DNA of 64,000 nt from WTGU01 sp965200925 (lineage in GTDB: Bacteria; Pseudomonadota; Alphaproteobacteria; UBA828). The notes under the pieces are model-generated. The model did no database searches. It worked only from the letters and a program-made list of their open reading frames with translations, and had not been told where the DNA came from. How positions within the stretch are numbered: the stretch's first letter is position 1; each line of letters starts with the position of its first letter. Location of the stretch: NCBI GenBank assembly GCA_965200925.1, contig OZ241738.1, positions 2,728,001 through 2,792,000 of the forward strand. Direction: 5' to 3'. Made by a program: the position numbers and the translations under genes. Below, piece by piece: positions 8,230 to 17,494 of this stretch.

Positions 8230-9434
8230 ATGCTCGTCGATCGGCCCGCGCCCGTCCGGCGCATCCGGGAGGCGTTCGGCGTCCACCCCATCGTCACCCT
8301 GGCGGGGCCGCGCCAGTGCGGCAAGACCACCCTCGCCCGGTCGGTCGCGGCGGCGGCGCCGGGCAGCGCCTAGTTCGATCTGGAAGCGGCGGTGGACCGC
8401 CGGCGGCTCGAGGCGCCGGAGCGGACGCTCGGCCGCCTGGAGGGGCTCGTCGTCATCGACGAGGTGCAGCGGCGGCCGGCGCTCTTCGAAACGCTCCGGG
8501 TGCTGGCCGACCGGCCGGGCAATCGTGCGCGGTTCCTGCTGCTCGGCAGCGCGTCTCCCACGCTGGTCAAAGGCGTTTCGGAGTCGCTCGCCGGCCGCGC
8601 GGGACTCGTCGATCTGGCCGGGTTCGACCTGCGCGAGGTCGGCGCGGACGCTTGGCGCCGACTCTGGCTGCGCGGCGGCTTCCCGCGTTCCTATCTCGCG
8701 CGGAGCATCGGCGAATCGGCGAATCGGCGCTGTGGCGAGAAAATTTCGTTCGCACCTTCCTCGAACGCGACATCCCGCAGCTCGGGATCACGGTCCCCGC
8801 CGGGACGCTCCGGCGCTTCTGGACGATGACCGCCCACTATCACGGCCAGGTGTGGAACGCCGCCGAATTCGCCCGCGCGCTCGGCGCGAGCCAGGGTACC
8901 GCGCGCCGCTATCTGGACATCCTCGCCGGCGGCTTCATGGTGCGCGTGCTGCCGCCGTGGTTCGAGAACCTGAAGAAGCGCCAAGTCAAATCGCCCCGCG
9001 TCTACCTGCGCGATACGGGCCTGCTGCATGCGCTGCTGGACCTCGCCTCGGAGGAAGCGCTCGCCGGCCACCCCAAGGTCGGCGCCTCGTTCGAAGGCTT
9101 CGCCGTCGCGCAGCTCCTCGCCGCCTTCGAGACCGACGACGCCTTCTTCTGGGCGACGCATGGCGGGGCGGCGCTCGATCTGCTCCTCGTCCGCGGCGGG
9201 AAACGCTACGGCTTCGAATGCAAGCTCGCGGACGCGCCGGGGACGACGCGCTCGATGCGGGTCGCGCTCGACGATCTCGGGCTCGCGCATCTCTGGGTCG
9301 TCTACCCGGGGGAGGAAGCGTATCCCCTGGACGACAGGATTTCCGTGCTCCCGATCGCCCATGTCTTCGCACTGGCGGCCTCGCTCGGCGGGGGCGGGCG
9401 AATGCGACCGGAACGTAGAGCACCCGTGCTATAA
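8224..9434 (+). pseudogene. AAA+ ATPase of the DUF4143 family, broken by a stop codon and a frameshift
   Basis: Joined across its lesions, this encodes about 400 residues. It has a Walker A loop (GPRQCGKTT), a Walker B strand (LVVIDEVQRRP) with the following sensor GSAS, then the C-terminal DUF4143 domain ending in YGFECKLAD, a restriction-like EXK motif. Family members are single-gene ATPases of unclear function, sometimes linked to toxin-antitoxin or mobile DNA. Two lesions are visible: an amber TAG at 8371 where a Tyr before FDLE is expected, and a frameshift made by an exact 8-bp tandem duplication at 8711-8726. Removing one copy restores RSIGESALWRENFV in frame. The rest is intact, so inactivation is recent. 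Confidence 0.85.
8711..8726 (+). repeat. 8-bp tandem duplication GCGAATCG x2
   Basis: GCGAATCG occurs twice head to tail inside the ATPase pseudogene. The second copy shifts the reading frame by eight bases; taking one copy away joins the two halves of the DUF4143 domain exactly. This is what slipped-strand replication would leave, and it could revert. Confidence 0.9.
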
Positions 9435-9443
9435 GCCCGGCCG

Positions 9444-10583
9444 ATGGATTTCACGCTTTCGCCGGAGCAGCGCGCGTTCCACGATCTCGCCCGCGCCTTC
9501 GCGGCAGACGAGCTGGCACCGCACGCCGCCGCCTGGGACCGCGACTGCACGTTCCCGGTCGAGGCCCTGCGCAAGGCGGCGGCGCTCGGGTTCGGCGGCA
9601 TCTGTGTCGGCGACGACGTCGGCGGCTCGAACCTGACCCGGCTCGACGCCGCGTTGATCTTCGAGGGCCTGGCGCGGGGTTGCGCCTCGACCGCCGCCTA
9701 CATATCGATCCACAACATGGCGGCCTGGATGATCGACGCCTTCGCCAGCGCCGCCCAGCGCAAGCGCTGGCTTCCGCGCCTCGCCGGCATGGAGCACTTC
9801 GCGAGCTATTGCCTGACGGAGCCGGGCGCCGGCTCCGACGCGGCGGCGCTGCGCACCACTGCGGCGCGCGACAGCGACCATTACGTCGTGAACGGCGCCA
9901 AGGCGTTCATCTCCGGCGGCGGCCGCGCGGATATTTACGTCTGCATGGTGCGGACGGGCGGTCCGGGCCCCGGCGGCATCTCGTGCCTGGTCGTCGAGCG
10001 CGACACGCCGGGCCTCGGTTTCGGCGCCCAGGAGAGGAAGCTCGGCTGGCACAGCCAGCCGACGGCCATGGTGACCCTGGACGACTGCCGGGTGCCGGTC
10101 GAGAACCGCGTCGGCGCCGAGGGCCAGGGCTTCAGGATCGCGATGGCGGGGCTCGACGGGGGCCGGGTCAACATCGCCGCCTGCTCGCTCGGCGCGGCGC
10201 AGGCGAGCCTCGAAATCGCCCGCGAGCACCTCCTGGCGCGCGAGCAGTTCGGCCGCAAGCTCGCGACCTTCCAGGCGCTGCAATTCAAGCTCGCCGACAT
10301 GGCGACGGCGCTCGAAGCGGCGCGCCTCGTGACCCGCCAGGCGGCGGCGAAGCTCGACGGCGGCGCGGCGGACGCGACCATGGCCTCTGCCATGGCCAAG
10401 CGCCTCGCCACGGACGCCGGCTTCGACGTCTGCAACGACGCGCTCCAGATGCTCGGCGGCTACGGCTACCTGATGGATTTCCCGGTCGAGCGCCACCTCC
10501 GCGACCTGCGAGTCCACCAGATCCTCGAAGGCACCAACGAGATCATGCGGGTGGTCATCGCCCGCCGCCTGCTGGCGGATTGA
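9444..10583 (+). CDS. Acyl-CoA dehydrogenase, probably isobutyryl-CoA dehydrogenase
   Basis: The 379-residue FAD enzyme shows the full acyl-CoA dehydrogenase architecture: helical N-domain, beta domain with YCLTEPGAGSDA and GAKAFISGG, and C-terminal helical domain with REQFGRKL and MLGGYGYL. ILEGTNEI near the C-terminus carries the Glu expected as catalytic base. The two genes that follow encode a 3-hydroxyisobutyryl-CoA hydrolase and a 3-hydroxyisobutyrate dehydrogenase, the later steps of valine breakdown. This context supports isobutyryl-CoA (ACAD8-type) as substrate, giving methacrylyl-CoA; short-chain or 2-methylbutyryl-CoA remains possible. No dedicated methacrylyl-CoA hydratase gene is visible between them. 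Confidence 0.85.
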   Translation: MDFTLSPEQRAFHDLARAFAADELAPHAAAWDRDCTFPVEALRKAAALGFGGICVGDDVGGSNLTRLDAALIFEGLARGCASTAAYISIHNMAAWMIDAFASAAQRKRWLPRLAGMEHFASYCLTEPGAGSDAAALRTTAARDSDHYVVNGAKAFISGGGRADIYVCMVRTGGPGPGGISCLVVERDTPGLGFGAQERKLGWHSQPTAMVTLDDCRVPVENRVGAEGQGFRIAMAGLDGGRVNIAACSLGAAQASLEIAREHLLAREQFGRKLATFQALQFKLADMATALEAARLVTRQAAAKLDGGAADATMASAMAKRLATDAGFDVCNDALQMLGGYGYLMDFPVERHLRDLRVHQILEGTNEIMRVVIARRLLAD

Positions 10584-10617
10584 CGCGCTATTCCCCCCTC
10601 GCGGCCTTGCCCGTAGG

Positions 10618-11721
10618 ATGCCGGCGGACCACCGGCGGGGCGGGGCGGGCGTGCGCGACGAGATCGTTCTGGAGCGGGTCGGCCGGGTCGGCAGCGTCAC
10701 GCTGAACCGGCCGCGCGCGCTCAATGCGCTGACCCAGCCCATGGTCGTCGCTCTCGACGCAAGGCTCAGGGAATGGGCCGACGATCCGGCGGTCGCCGCC
10801 GTGGTCGTCCGGGGCGCCGCGCGGGAGGACGGCCGCGTGCCGTTCTGTGCGGGCGGCGACATCCGCCTGCTCTACGACCGGCGGGCGGATCCGGAGCGCC
10901 GCTTCGCCGTGGTCTTCTACGCCCAGGAATACCGGCTCAACGCGCTGATTTTCCGCTATCCCAAGCCCTATGTCGCGCTGATCGACGGCGTGGTGATGGG
11001 CGGCGGGGTCGGCGTCTCGGTCCACGGCTCGCATCGCGTCATGACGGAGCGCGCCCTGTTCGCGATGCCGGAGACCGGGATCGGGCTCTTCCCGGACGTC
11101 GGCGCGACCTGGTTCCTGCCGCGGCTGCGCGGCAAGGCGGGGCTCTATCTCGGCCTCACCGGGGCGCGCATCGGCGCGGCGGACGCGCTCTATCTGGGGC
11201 TCGCGACCCATGTCGTGCCGAGCGACGCCCTGCGGGCGCTGGACGAGAGGCTGTGCGCCGCCGCCCTCGCCGGGGACGCGCGCGCGGCCGTCGACCGGCT
11301 CGTCGCCGCATGCGCCGTGGCGCCGGGCGAAGCGCCGCTGGCCGCGCGCCAGGCGGAGATCGACCGCTGCTTCGCCGCCGATTCCGTGGAGGGGATCGTC
11401 GCCGCTCTCGAGGCCGAAGGCTCGGACTGGGCACGCGAGACGCGCGCCACGCTCCTCCAGAAATCGCCGACCAGCCTCAAGATCGCGTTCAGGCAGCTCA
11501 CCGCCTGCGGCGCCCGCGACTTCGAGGAGGCGCTGGCGCTCGAATACCGCCTGGCGATGCACTGCAATCTCGGCGTCGATTTCTTCGAGGGCATCCGCGC
11601 CCAGGTGGTGGACAAGGACCGCCGGCCCCGATGGCGCCCGGCGCGGCTGGAGGAGGTCACGGCGGCCATGGTCGATGCCCATTTCGCGCGGCCGCCCCAG
11701 GGCGACGCGGACATCGGGTGA
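10618..11721 (+). CDS. 3-hydroxyisobutyryl-CoA hydrolase (crotonase fold)
   Basis: The protein has 367 residues from ATG 10618, or 356 from an in-frame GTG at 10651 that fits homologues better. It is a long-form crotonase. FCAGGDIRLLYD and PYVALIDGVVMGGGVG form the oxyanion region, and MPETGIGLFPDVGATW is the hydrolase-specific segment with the catalytic Glu. The extended C-terminal part (about residues 220-350) separates hydrolases from ordinary enoyl-CoA hydratases. The enzyme releases 3-hydroxyisobutyrate from its CoA ester in valine catabolism. Position between an acyl-CoA dehydrogenase and mmsB agrees. Confidence 0.88.
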   Translation: MPADHRRGGAGVRDEIVLERVGRVGSVTLNRPRALNALTQPMVVALDARLREWADDPAVAAVVVRGAAREDGRVPFCAGGDIRLLYDRRADPERRFAVVFYAQEYRLNALIFRYPKPYVALIDGVVMGGGVGVSVHGSHRVMTERALFAMPETGIGLFPDVGATWFLPRLRGKAGLYLGLTGARIGAADALYLGLATHVVPSDALRALDERLCAAALAGDARAAVDRLVAACAVAPGEAPLAARQAEIDRCFAADSVEGIVAALEAEGSDWARETRATLLQKSPTSLKIAFRQLTACGARDFEEALALEYRLAMHCNLGVDFFEGIRAQVVDKDRRPRWRPARLEEVTAAMVDAHFARPPQGDADIG

Positions 11722-11759
11722 CGGCCCCGGGGATGCGGAGTCGGCGGGGAGGGCACGGC

Positions 11760-12656
11760 ATGGCGGAGATCGGTTTCATCGGCGTCGGCAACATGGGCGC
11801 GCCGATGGCGGGGAATCTGGCGAAGGCGGGGCACGCCGTCACCGCCTTCGACGTGGCCCCGACGGCGCTTGACGCGGCGCGGCGGGCCGGCGCGGCGTCG
11901 GCGGACTCCGTCGCCGCGGCCGCGCGCGGTCGCGCGGTCGTGATCACCATGCTGCCGGCGGGGGCGGAGGTCGCGGCAGTCTATCAGGGCGAAGGCGGGG
12001 TCCTTTCGGCGGCGGCGGCGGACGCGCTGCTGATCGACTGCTCGACCATCGACGTGGCCACCGCCCGCCGGGTCGCGGCGGCGGCGGCCGAGGGCGGCCG
12101 GGCGTTGCTGGACGCGCCGGTCTCGGGCGGAGTCGCCGGCGCGGCGGCGGGCGCGCTCACCTTCATGGTCGGCGGTGAGAGGGCGGCGGTCGCCCGCGCC
12201 GAGCCGGTGTTGGGCGCCATGGGCAAGGCGGTGGTGCACGCCGGCCCCTCGGGCGCGGGTCAGGCGGCCAAGGTCTGCAACAACCTGATCCTCGCGGTCT
12301 CGATGATCGGCGTCTGCGAGGCCTTCGGGCTGGCCGACCGGCTCGGGCTCGACCGCCAGACGCTGTTCGACATCGTCTCCAGGGCGACCGGCCAGTGCTG
12401 GGCGCTCACCTCCTACTGCCCGGTGCCCGGGCCGGTGCCGGAGGCGCCGTCGAACCGCGATTACGCGCCGGGGTTCACCGCGGCGATGATGCTGAAGGAC
12501 CTCCGCTTGGCCCAGGAGGCGGCTGCGTCCGCGGGCGCCGCCTCGCCGCTCGGTGCGGAGGCGGCCGCGCTCTATGCCCTGTTCTGCAACGCCGGGCACG
12601 GGGCGGACGATTTCTCCGGGATCATGAAGATGATCGGCGCGGGCGCCGGGGAATAG
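11760..12656 (+). CDS. mmsB: 3-hydroxyisobutyrate dehydrogenase
   Basis: The 298-residue protein belongs to the beta-hydroxyacid dehydrogenase family. The NAD site is GFIGVGNMGAPMAGNL at the N-terminus, the substrate motif is DAPVSGGVAGA, and the catalytic lysine sits in QAAKVCNNL. The C-terminal helical domain includes YAPGFTAAMMLKDL, characteristic of 3-hydroxyisobutyrate dehydrogenases. It oxidises 3-hydroxyisobutyrate to methylmalonate semialdehyde. It follows the hydrolase gene by 38 bases in the same direction. A methylmalonate-semialdehyde dehydrogenase (mmsA) is not in the window. Confidence 0.92.
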   Translation: MAEIGFIGVGNMGAPMAGNLAKAGHAVTAFDVAPTALDAARRAGAASADSVAAAARGRAVVITMLPAGAEVAAVYQGEGGVLSAAAADALLIDCSTIDVATARRVAAAAAEGGRALLDAPVSGGVAGAAAGALTFMVGGERAAVARAEPVLGAMGKAVVHAGPSGAGQAAKVCNNLILAVSMIGVCEAFGLADRLGLDRQTLFDIVSRATGQCWALTSYCPVPGPVPEAPSNRDYAPGFTAAMMLKDLRLAQEAAASAGAASPLGAEAAALYALFCNAGHGADDFSGIMKMIGAGAGE

Positions 12657-12661
12657 GCGCG

Positions 12662-13591
12662 ATGCGCCCGGAAAGCGTGACCTTCTACAGCGAAGGCGTC
12701 AGGCTCGCGGGCGATCTCTATCTGCCGGACGGGCTCAAGCCGGGCGATGCCCGCGCCGGGGTCGTGCTGTGCCACGGCTACACCGGCGTGAAGGGCCTCT
12801 ACCTGCCGGACAACGCGCAGGCTCTGGCGGCAGCCGGCTATGTGGTGCTCGCCTTCGACTACAAGGGCTGGGGGGAAAGCGACGGGCCGCGCGCCCGGCT
12901 GGCCCCTTTCGGCCGCGTCGCCGATACGCGGGCCGCGCTCACCTTCCTCGGCGGCCGGCCGGGCGTAGACGAGACCCGCCTCGGGCTCTACGGCACCAGC
13001 TACGGCGGTGCTACGGCGATCTGGGCCGCCGCCCTGGACGAGCGGGTGCGCTGCGTCGCGAGCGTCGTCGGCGTCGGCGACGGGCGGCGCTGGATGCGCA
13101 GCGTGCGCCGCCCCGACGAGTGGCACGACCTGCGCGCGCGCGCCGACGAGGACCGCCGCCGCGCCACTGCCACAGGAGACTCCGCGCTCGCCGCGCGCGA
13201 CGAAATCCTGCTGCCGGACCGCCACTCCGCGGCCCTTTCGTCGGCCGCGCGGGCCGACAACCCGCACGCGGTTTCGACCGTGCCGCTCTCCTTCGTCGAC
13301 GAGACGTTGCACTTCCACGCCGAATGGGTCGTCGGGCGCATCGCCCCGCGCCCCCTGTTGCTCGTCACCACCGACGACGACCGCCTCGTGCCGCCGGCGG
13401 AGTCGGAAGCCCTCCACGCCGCCGCCGGCGCACCGAAGAAGCTCGTCGTCCTGAAGGGCTACGGCCATTACGACGTCTATGCCCCACCCGCGTTCGGCGA
13501 GGTCATGGCGGCGACTCTCGACTGGTTCGCCGCGCATCTGCCGGCGCGGGCGGACGCGAGCCGCCGCTACGCCCCGGAGCGTCCGCGTTGA
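12662..13591 (+). CDS. Alpha/beta hydrolase (dienelactone hydrolase/acyltransferase-like)
   Basis: The 309-residue protein has an alpha/beta-hydrolase core. CHGYTGVKG forms the oxyanion loop, LYGTSYGGAT is the nucleophile elbow with the catalytic Ser, TTDDDRLVP carries the acid and GYGHYDVY the His. There is no signal peptide, so it acts in the cytoplasm. It starts six bases after mmsB and its stop overlaps the next start in TTGA, so it belongs to the same operon. Substrate cannot be read; an ester or thioester intermediate is a reasonable guess from the neighbours. Confidence 0.8.
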   Translation: MRPESVTFYSEGVRLAGDLYLPDGLKPGDARAGVVLCHGYTGVKGLYLPDNAQALAAAGYVVLAFDYKGWGESDGPRARLAPFGRVADTRAALTFLGGRPGVDETRLGLYGTSYGGATAIWAAALDERVRCVASVVGVGDGRRWMRSVRRPDEWHDLRARADEDRRRATATGDSALAARDEILLPDRHSAALSSAARADNPHAVSTVPLSFVDETLHFHAEWVVGRIAPRPLLLVTTDDDRLVPPAESEALHAAAGAPKKLVVLKGYGHYDVYAPPAFGEVMAATLDWFAAHLPARADASRRYAPERPR

Positions 13592-14580
13592 CGGAGGCCG
13601 CGACGATCCGTCTCGCCCCGTCGGGCGAGACCTTCGCCTGCCGTCCGGGCGAGACCATCCTGCGCGCCGGGCTCGCCGCCGGGCTCGCCCTGCCCTACGA
13701 ATGCGCCAGCGGCAGCTGCGGCTCCTGCAAGGGGCGCCTCCTGGAAGGCGCGGTGGAGTCGCTGTGGCCCGAAGCGACCGGGCTCAAGGACCGGGACCGG
13801 CGCCGGGGCGACCGTATCCTCTGTTGCCAGGCGCTGCCGCGCGGCGATTGCGTCGTCGAAGCGCGCCGTGTCGAAACCGCGGCAGCGGAACCCGCGCCCG
13901 AGGCGTTCACCGCCGCCGTGGAGGCGGCGGAGCGGGCGGGCGACGCGGTGCTCTTCCTGCGCTGCCGCCCGGCGCGCCTGCGCCCCTTCCTGCCGGGGCA
14001 GTTCATGCTGCTGCAAATCCCGGGTGGCCAGCGGCGCGCCTTCTCGATGGCGAACACGGAGCCGGGCGTCCTCGAATTCATCGTCAAGGCGAAACCCGGC
14101 GGCCATGCCACCGGCTATCTCTTCGACCGGCTCGCGGTCGGCGACGCCCTGCGCCTGGAGGGGCCTTACGGGCGGGCCTATCTGCGCGCGCCGCTCACGC
14201 GCGACATCCTCTGCGTCGCCGGCGGCTCCGGCCTGGCGCCGATGCTCTCGGTCGCGCGCGGCGCCCTCGCCCGGCCGGGTTCCCACGCCGTGCGGCTCTT
14301 CTTCGGCGTCAACGCCGCCGCCGATCTGTTCGCGAGGGCGGAACTGGAGGCCCTCGCGGCCGAACACGACCGGCTCTCGCTCACGGTCGCCGTCCGCGAC
14401 GGCGCGCCCGGCCTGGCGCGCGGCCTCGTCGGCGACGTCCTGCTTGCGGCGCTGCCGGCGCTTCTCGAGAGCGACCTCTACATGGCAGGGCCGCCGGGCC
14501 TGGTCGACGCCCTGCTGAAGCCCGTGATGCGGAGCGGGAAGATCGCGCCCGGGCGTATCTTCTTCGACAGGTTTTACTGA
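13588..14580 (+). CDS. 2Fe-2S ferredoxin-FAD/NAD reductase (oxygenase reductase component type)
   Basis: The 330-residue protein is a fusion. Residues 1-90 are a plant-type 2Fe-2S ferredoxin (YECASGSCGSCKG and a fourth Cys in ILCCQA). Residues 100-200 are an FAD-binding domain with RAFSMAN, and the C-terminal third is an NAD-binding domain with GGSGLAPMLS and the final MAGPPGLVDA. This order is that of phenol, benzoate or naphthalene oxygenase reductases. It starts at TTG 13588, coupled to the hydrolase gene. No oxygenase component is encoded nearby, so its electron acceptor is unknown and may be elsewhere in the genome. Confidence 0.85.
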   Translation: MTEAATIRLAPSGETFACRPGETILRAGLAAGLALPYECASGSCGSCKGRLLEGAVESLWPEATGLKDRDRRRGDRILCCQALPRGDCVVEARRVETAAAEPAPEAFTAAVEAAERAGDAVLFLRCRPARLRPFLPGQFMLLQIPGGQRRAFSMANTEPGVLEFIVKAKPGGHATGYLFDRLAVGDALRLEGPYGRAYLRAPLTRDILCVAGGSGLAPMLSVARGALARPGSHAVRLFFGVNAAADLFARAELEALAAEHDRLSLTVAVRDGAPGLARGLVGDVLLAALPALLESDLYMAGPPGLVDALLKPVMRSGKIAPGRIFFDRFY

Positions 14581-14584
14581 AGGC

Positions 14585-16258
14585 TCACGACGCGCCGGCC
14601 TTGCCCGCGACCGCTGCGTCGATGAGGCGCGGCGCGCCGCAAGCCAGCGCCTCGGCCACGGCGGCGCGCAGTTCCTCCGGTTCCGTGACGCGCACGCCGG
14701 CAACCCCCATGCCGGCGGCCATCGCGACGAACCCCAGGTCGGGATCGGTCAAGTCCATCTGCGCGTAAGGAAGGTTCGAGCCGGTGGCGAAGCGCCGCCT
14801 GTAGATGTCGAGGTTGTGCTTGAGGATGCGGTATTCGCGGTTGGAGAGGATGATAAACGGGATCGGCAGGCGGTGATGGGCGGCGGTCCAGAGCGCCTGG
14901 ATGCTGTACATCGCCGAGCCGTCGCCCGTGATGCAGACGACCGGCCGCTCCGGCATCGCCAGCTTGACGCCGAGGGCGCCGGCGATGCCCTGGCCGATGC
15001 CGCCGCCGCGGCCGCAGAAGTAGTCGCCACGCCCGGCGAAGCGGAAGGCGCGGAGGATGTCCGGGCTGCCGGTGATCGCCTCCTCGACGACCGTCGCGCC
15101 GTCCGGCAGCGCCGCCGCCACCGCCTCCAGCGCCACCGGGACGGCCATCGGCCGCCGCGCCCGCAGGCCGTCGAGGCGGGCACGCCGCGCCGTCCGCTCC
15201 TCCCGCGCCAGCGCGGCGAGCCGTCGGTTGCGCGCGCCGGCGGCTTCCGTGAAGGCTGCCGGCGCGCGCTCCCGCAACAGCCCGGCGAGCGCCGCGAGCG
15301 TGGGCGCCAGCCCGCCGATCAGCCCCGCATCGAGGCGGTGGTTGCGGGCGAGGCGCTCGGTCGACTCCTCGATCTGGAGGACAACCGCGCCGGGCGGGAA
15401 GGGCGCACCCGGCGCGTACCACACCTCCTCGAAGAACGGGCCGCCGGTCATGAGCACGAGATCGGCGCCGTCGAGCGCCTCCGCGATGCCCTCGGCGTCG
15501 GCGGGGAGCCTGCCGCGGAAGTTGGGATGGTCGTTGGGGACGCCCTGGTGCTGATGGATGAGCTCGACCCAGATCGGCGCGCCCACGGCTTCGGCCAGCG
15601 CGACCGCGGCGCCGCCGGCATCGGCGCGCGCCACGTCGTCGCCGACGACGAGCGCCGGCGCGCAGGCCGCGAGGAGGCGGTCGACGAGCGCGCGGACGCC
15701 TGCCGCTTCCGGCATCGGCGCGCGGTAGAGCGCGCCGGGTTCGGCGGCGGCGACTGCGGTCTCCTGTTCCATGACGTCGATCGGCAGGGCGACGAACACC
15801 GGCCCCGCCGGCGGGTCGTGGGCGATCTTGAAGGCGCGCCGCATGATCGGCGCGATCTCGTCCGCGTGCTCGGCCTGGACGCTCCATTTGACCACCGGCG
15901 CCGCCATGGCGACCAGATCGTGCCCGAGGATCGGGTCGCGCAGCCGCAGCCGCGTGTCCTGTTGGCCGGCGGTGACGATCATCGGAGAGTTGGTCCGGCG
16001 CGCGCCGAACATCATCCCGATGGCGTTGCCGAGGCCGGGCGCCACGTGGAGGTTGACCACCCCGGTGCGCCCGCTCGCCTGTGCGTAGTAGCTGGCGGCG
16101 CCGACGGCGACTCCCTCGTGGAGGGTCAGGACGTAAGAGAGCGCGGGAAAGGCGGCGAGGCTGTCGATGAGCGGGCTTTCGGTCGTGCCGGGGTTGCCGA
16201 ACAAGTGCCGGACCCCGTGTGCCAGAAGGCTCTCCATGAAGACGCGGCGTCCGTGCAT
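14585..16258 (-). CDS. ThDP-dependent decarboxylase, benzoylformate decarboxylase/acetolactate synthase-like
   Basis: The 557-residue protein has the three-domain layout of ThDP enzymes. The N-terminal PYR domain has GNPGTTESP and the cofactor-activating Glu in LHEGVAVG. The central domain has no clear FAD signature. The C-terminal PP domain binds Mg-ThDP through GDGSAMYS and the downstream ILSNREY. The motif order fits benzoylformate decarboxylases and related 2-oxoacid decarboxylases better than true acetolactate synthase. ATG 16258 is chosen at the start of the conserved HGRRVFMESLLAHG. Its 3' end faces the reductase gene with only four bases between. The substrate is unknown. Confidence 0.8.
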   Translation of the reverse strand: MHGRRVFMESLLAHGVRHLFGNPGTTESPLIDSLAAFPALSYVLTLHEGVAVGAASYYAQASGRTGVVNLHVAPGLGNAIGMMFGARRTNSPMIVTAGQQDTRLRLRDPILGHDLVAMAAPVVKWSVQAEHADEIAPIMRRAFKIAHDPPAGPVFVALPIDVMEQETAVAAAEPGALYRAPMPEAAGVRALVDRLLAACAPALVVGDDVARADAGGAAVALAEAVGAPIWVELIHQHQGVPNDHPNFRGRLPADAEGIAEALDGADLVLMTGGPFFEEVWYAPGAPFPPGAVVLQIEESTERLARNHRLDAGLIGGLAPTLAALAGLLRERAPAAFTEAAGARNRRLAALAREERTARRARLDGLRARRPMAVPVALEAVAAALPDGATVVEEAITGSPDILRAFRFAGRGDYFCGRGGGIGQGIAGALGVKLAMPERPVVCITGDGSAMYSIQALWTAAHHRLPIPFIILSNREYRILKHNLDIYRRRFATGSNLPYAQMDLTDPDLGFVAMAAGMGVAGVRVTEPEELRAAVAEALACGAPRLIDAAVAGKAGAS

Positions 16259-16508
16259 GGTGTCCGTTCCCGCTTTCGTTTCCCGACCATAGCCGCACCG
16301 GGGGAGCGGTGCCATGGGAAGAGGCCGGTCACGCCGCGGGCCGGCTGCGGGCGGTGCGGAGGCGCCTGGTCCCTTCCTCGTCGACGGTGACGGAGGCTGT
16401 GATCGGGATTCCTTCGCGCGCGGGCCGGCTTGACAGCAGCCGGGAGATTCGGGAGCATCGTTCACGCGAGCATCCAGGGACCGGGTCACGAGACGGGTTC
16501 GCGCCCCA
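16259..16508. other. Intergenic, boundary between core chromosome and a foreign block
   Basis: Together with the small ORF that follows, this makes about 375 bases without a recognised gene, between the start of the ThDP-enzyme gene and the D12 methylase. I see no promoter that I would defend, no repeat and no conserved coding. Codon use and base composition change just after it. Confidence 0.5.
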
Positions 16509-16637
16509 GTGGTCATCAGCACTGACAAGCCGACGCTACAGGGCTTCATTGTCGAAGGCCTGGGCGGCAAGCGGTTCCGATACCCCGGCCTCGTCAAGCC
16601 CGATGGCTTGCCTTCAAGGGCACGGAGGCGGACGTGA
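16509..16637 (+). CDS. Short hypothetical ORF coupled to the D12 methylase
   Basis: A 42-codon frame from GTG 16509 ends in TGA overlapping the methylase GTG as GTGA. It reads VISTDKPTLQGFIVEG, then basic residues. The overlap suggests real coupling, but the frame has no recognised domain and stays open upstream without an ATG, so it may be the tail of a truncated phage gene. Confidence 0.3.
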   Translation: MVISTDKPTLQGFIVEGLGGKRFRYPGLVKPDGLPSRARRRT

Positions 16638-17494
16638 CGTGCGACGTTCCGGCCGTCAATTCGACGGGAACGGGACGGCGGATCGCCTCACGCAAATCGA
16701 AACGACGGATCGCGTTCGGGTGGTACGGCGGGAAATTCTCCCATCTGGACTTTCTCACGCCGCTCCTGCCGCACGAGGCGGGGCATTTCTGCGACGTGTA
16801 CGGTGGTTCGGCCGCTGTCCTGATGAACGTCGGTCCCTACCCGGTCGAGACCTACAACGATATCGACTCGGAACTGGTGAATTTCTTCCGCACGCTACGC
16901 AACCAGCAAGAGAAGCTCATCAAAGCGATCAGCCTCACCCCGTTCTCGCGCGAGGAATTGATGTTGGCGTGCCGACCGGAACCCGACCTCTCCGCGCTGG
17001 AACGAGCGCGGCGGTTCTACATCCGTGCGCGGCAGACGAGAACCGGCCTCGCGCAGACCAGCAGCGAGGGGCGGTGGGCGCATTGTGTGCTCACGTCACG
17101 GGCAGGCATGTCCGGAGCGGTCTCGCGCTGGCTCGGCTCCGTGGAAGGACTGGCGGAAATCGCGCAACGTCTCCAACGGGTGCAGATCGAGAACGCGCCC
17201 GCCCTGGAAGTCATCGCGCGGTACGACACCGACGAGACGCTCTTCTACATCGACCCGCCCTATGTGCATGCATCCCGCGGCGATGCCTCCGCCTACGGCT
17301 TCGAGATGACCGACGACGATCATGCGGAACTGTCGGAAGTCTTGCACGGCATTCGTGGCCGCGCCGTGGTGTCCGGCTATCGAACCGGTCTGTACGACCG
17401 CTTGTTTTCGGATTGGCGACGAGTCGATGCCCCGGTGCGCCTGTGTCATTCGACGAGGACACCGCGACAGGAATCCGCTTGGCTGAACTTCTGA
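16634..17494 (+). CDS. D12-class DNA adenine N6-methyltransferase (Dam-like, orphan)
   Basis: The 286-residue protein has both defining motifs of D12 methylases: FGWYGGKF (SAM-binding motif I, about residues 28-35) and IDPPYVHASRG (catalytic DPPY, about residues 212-222). VYGGSAAVL and TYNDIDSELVNFF are further class motifs. Members methylate adenine, often at GATC, but phage-borne forms vary and the recognition site cannot be read. No restriction endonuclease is beside it. The GTG start overlaps a short upstream ORF and the stop overlaps a short downstream ORF, a packed layout typical of phage or island DNA. The next 1 kb is strongly AT-rich foreign DNA. Confidence 0.88.
   Translation: MTCDVPAVNSTGTGRRIASRKSKRRIAFGWYGGKFSHLDFLTPLLPHEAGHFCDVYGGSAAVLMNVGPYPVETYNDIDSELVNFFRTLRNQQEKLIKAISLTPFSREELMLACRPEPDLSALERARRFYIRARQTRTGLAQTSSEGRWAHCVLTSRAGMSGAVSRWLGSVEGLAEIAQRLQRVQIENAPALEVIARYDTDETLFYIDPPYVHASRGDASAYGFEMTDDDHAELSEVLHGIRGRAVVSGYRTGLYDRLFSDWRRVDAPVRLCHSTRTPRQESAWLNF

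Noticed and set aside
8149..8330. Short proteins encoded on both strands across the 8175-8229 palindrome (VIILENPL...)
   Set aside because: Identical peptides arise on both strands because of the inverted repeat; no family or start signal supports them.
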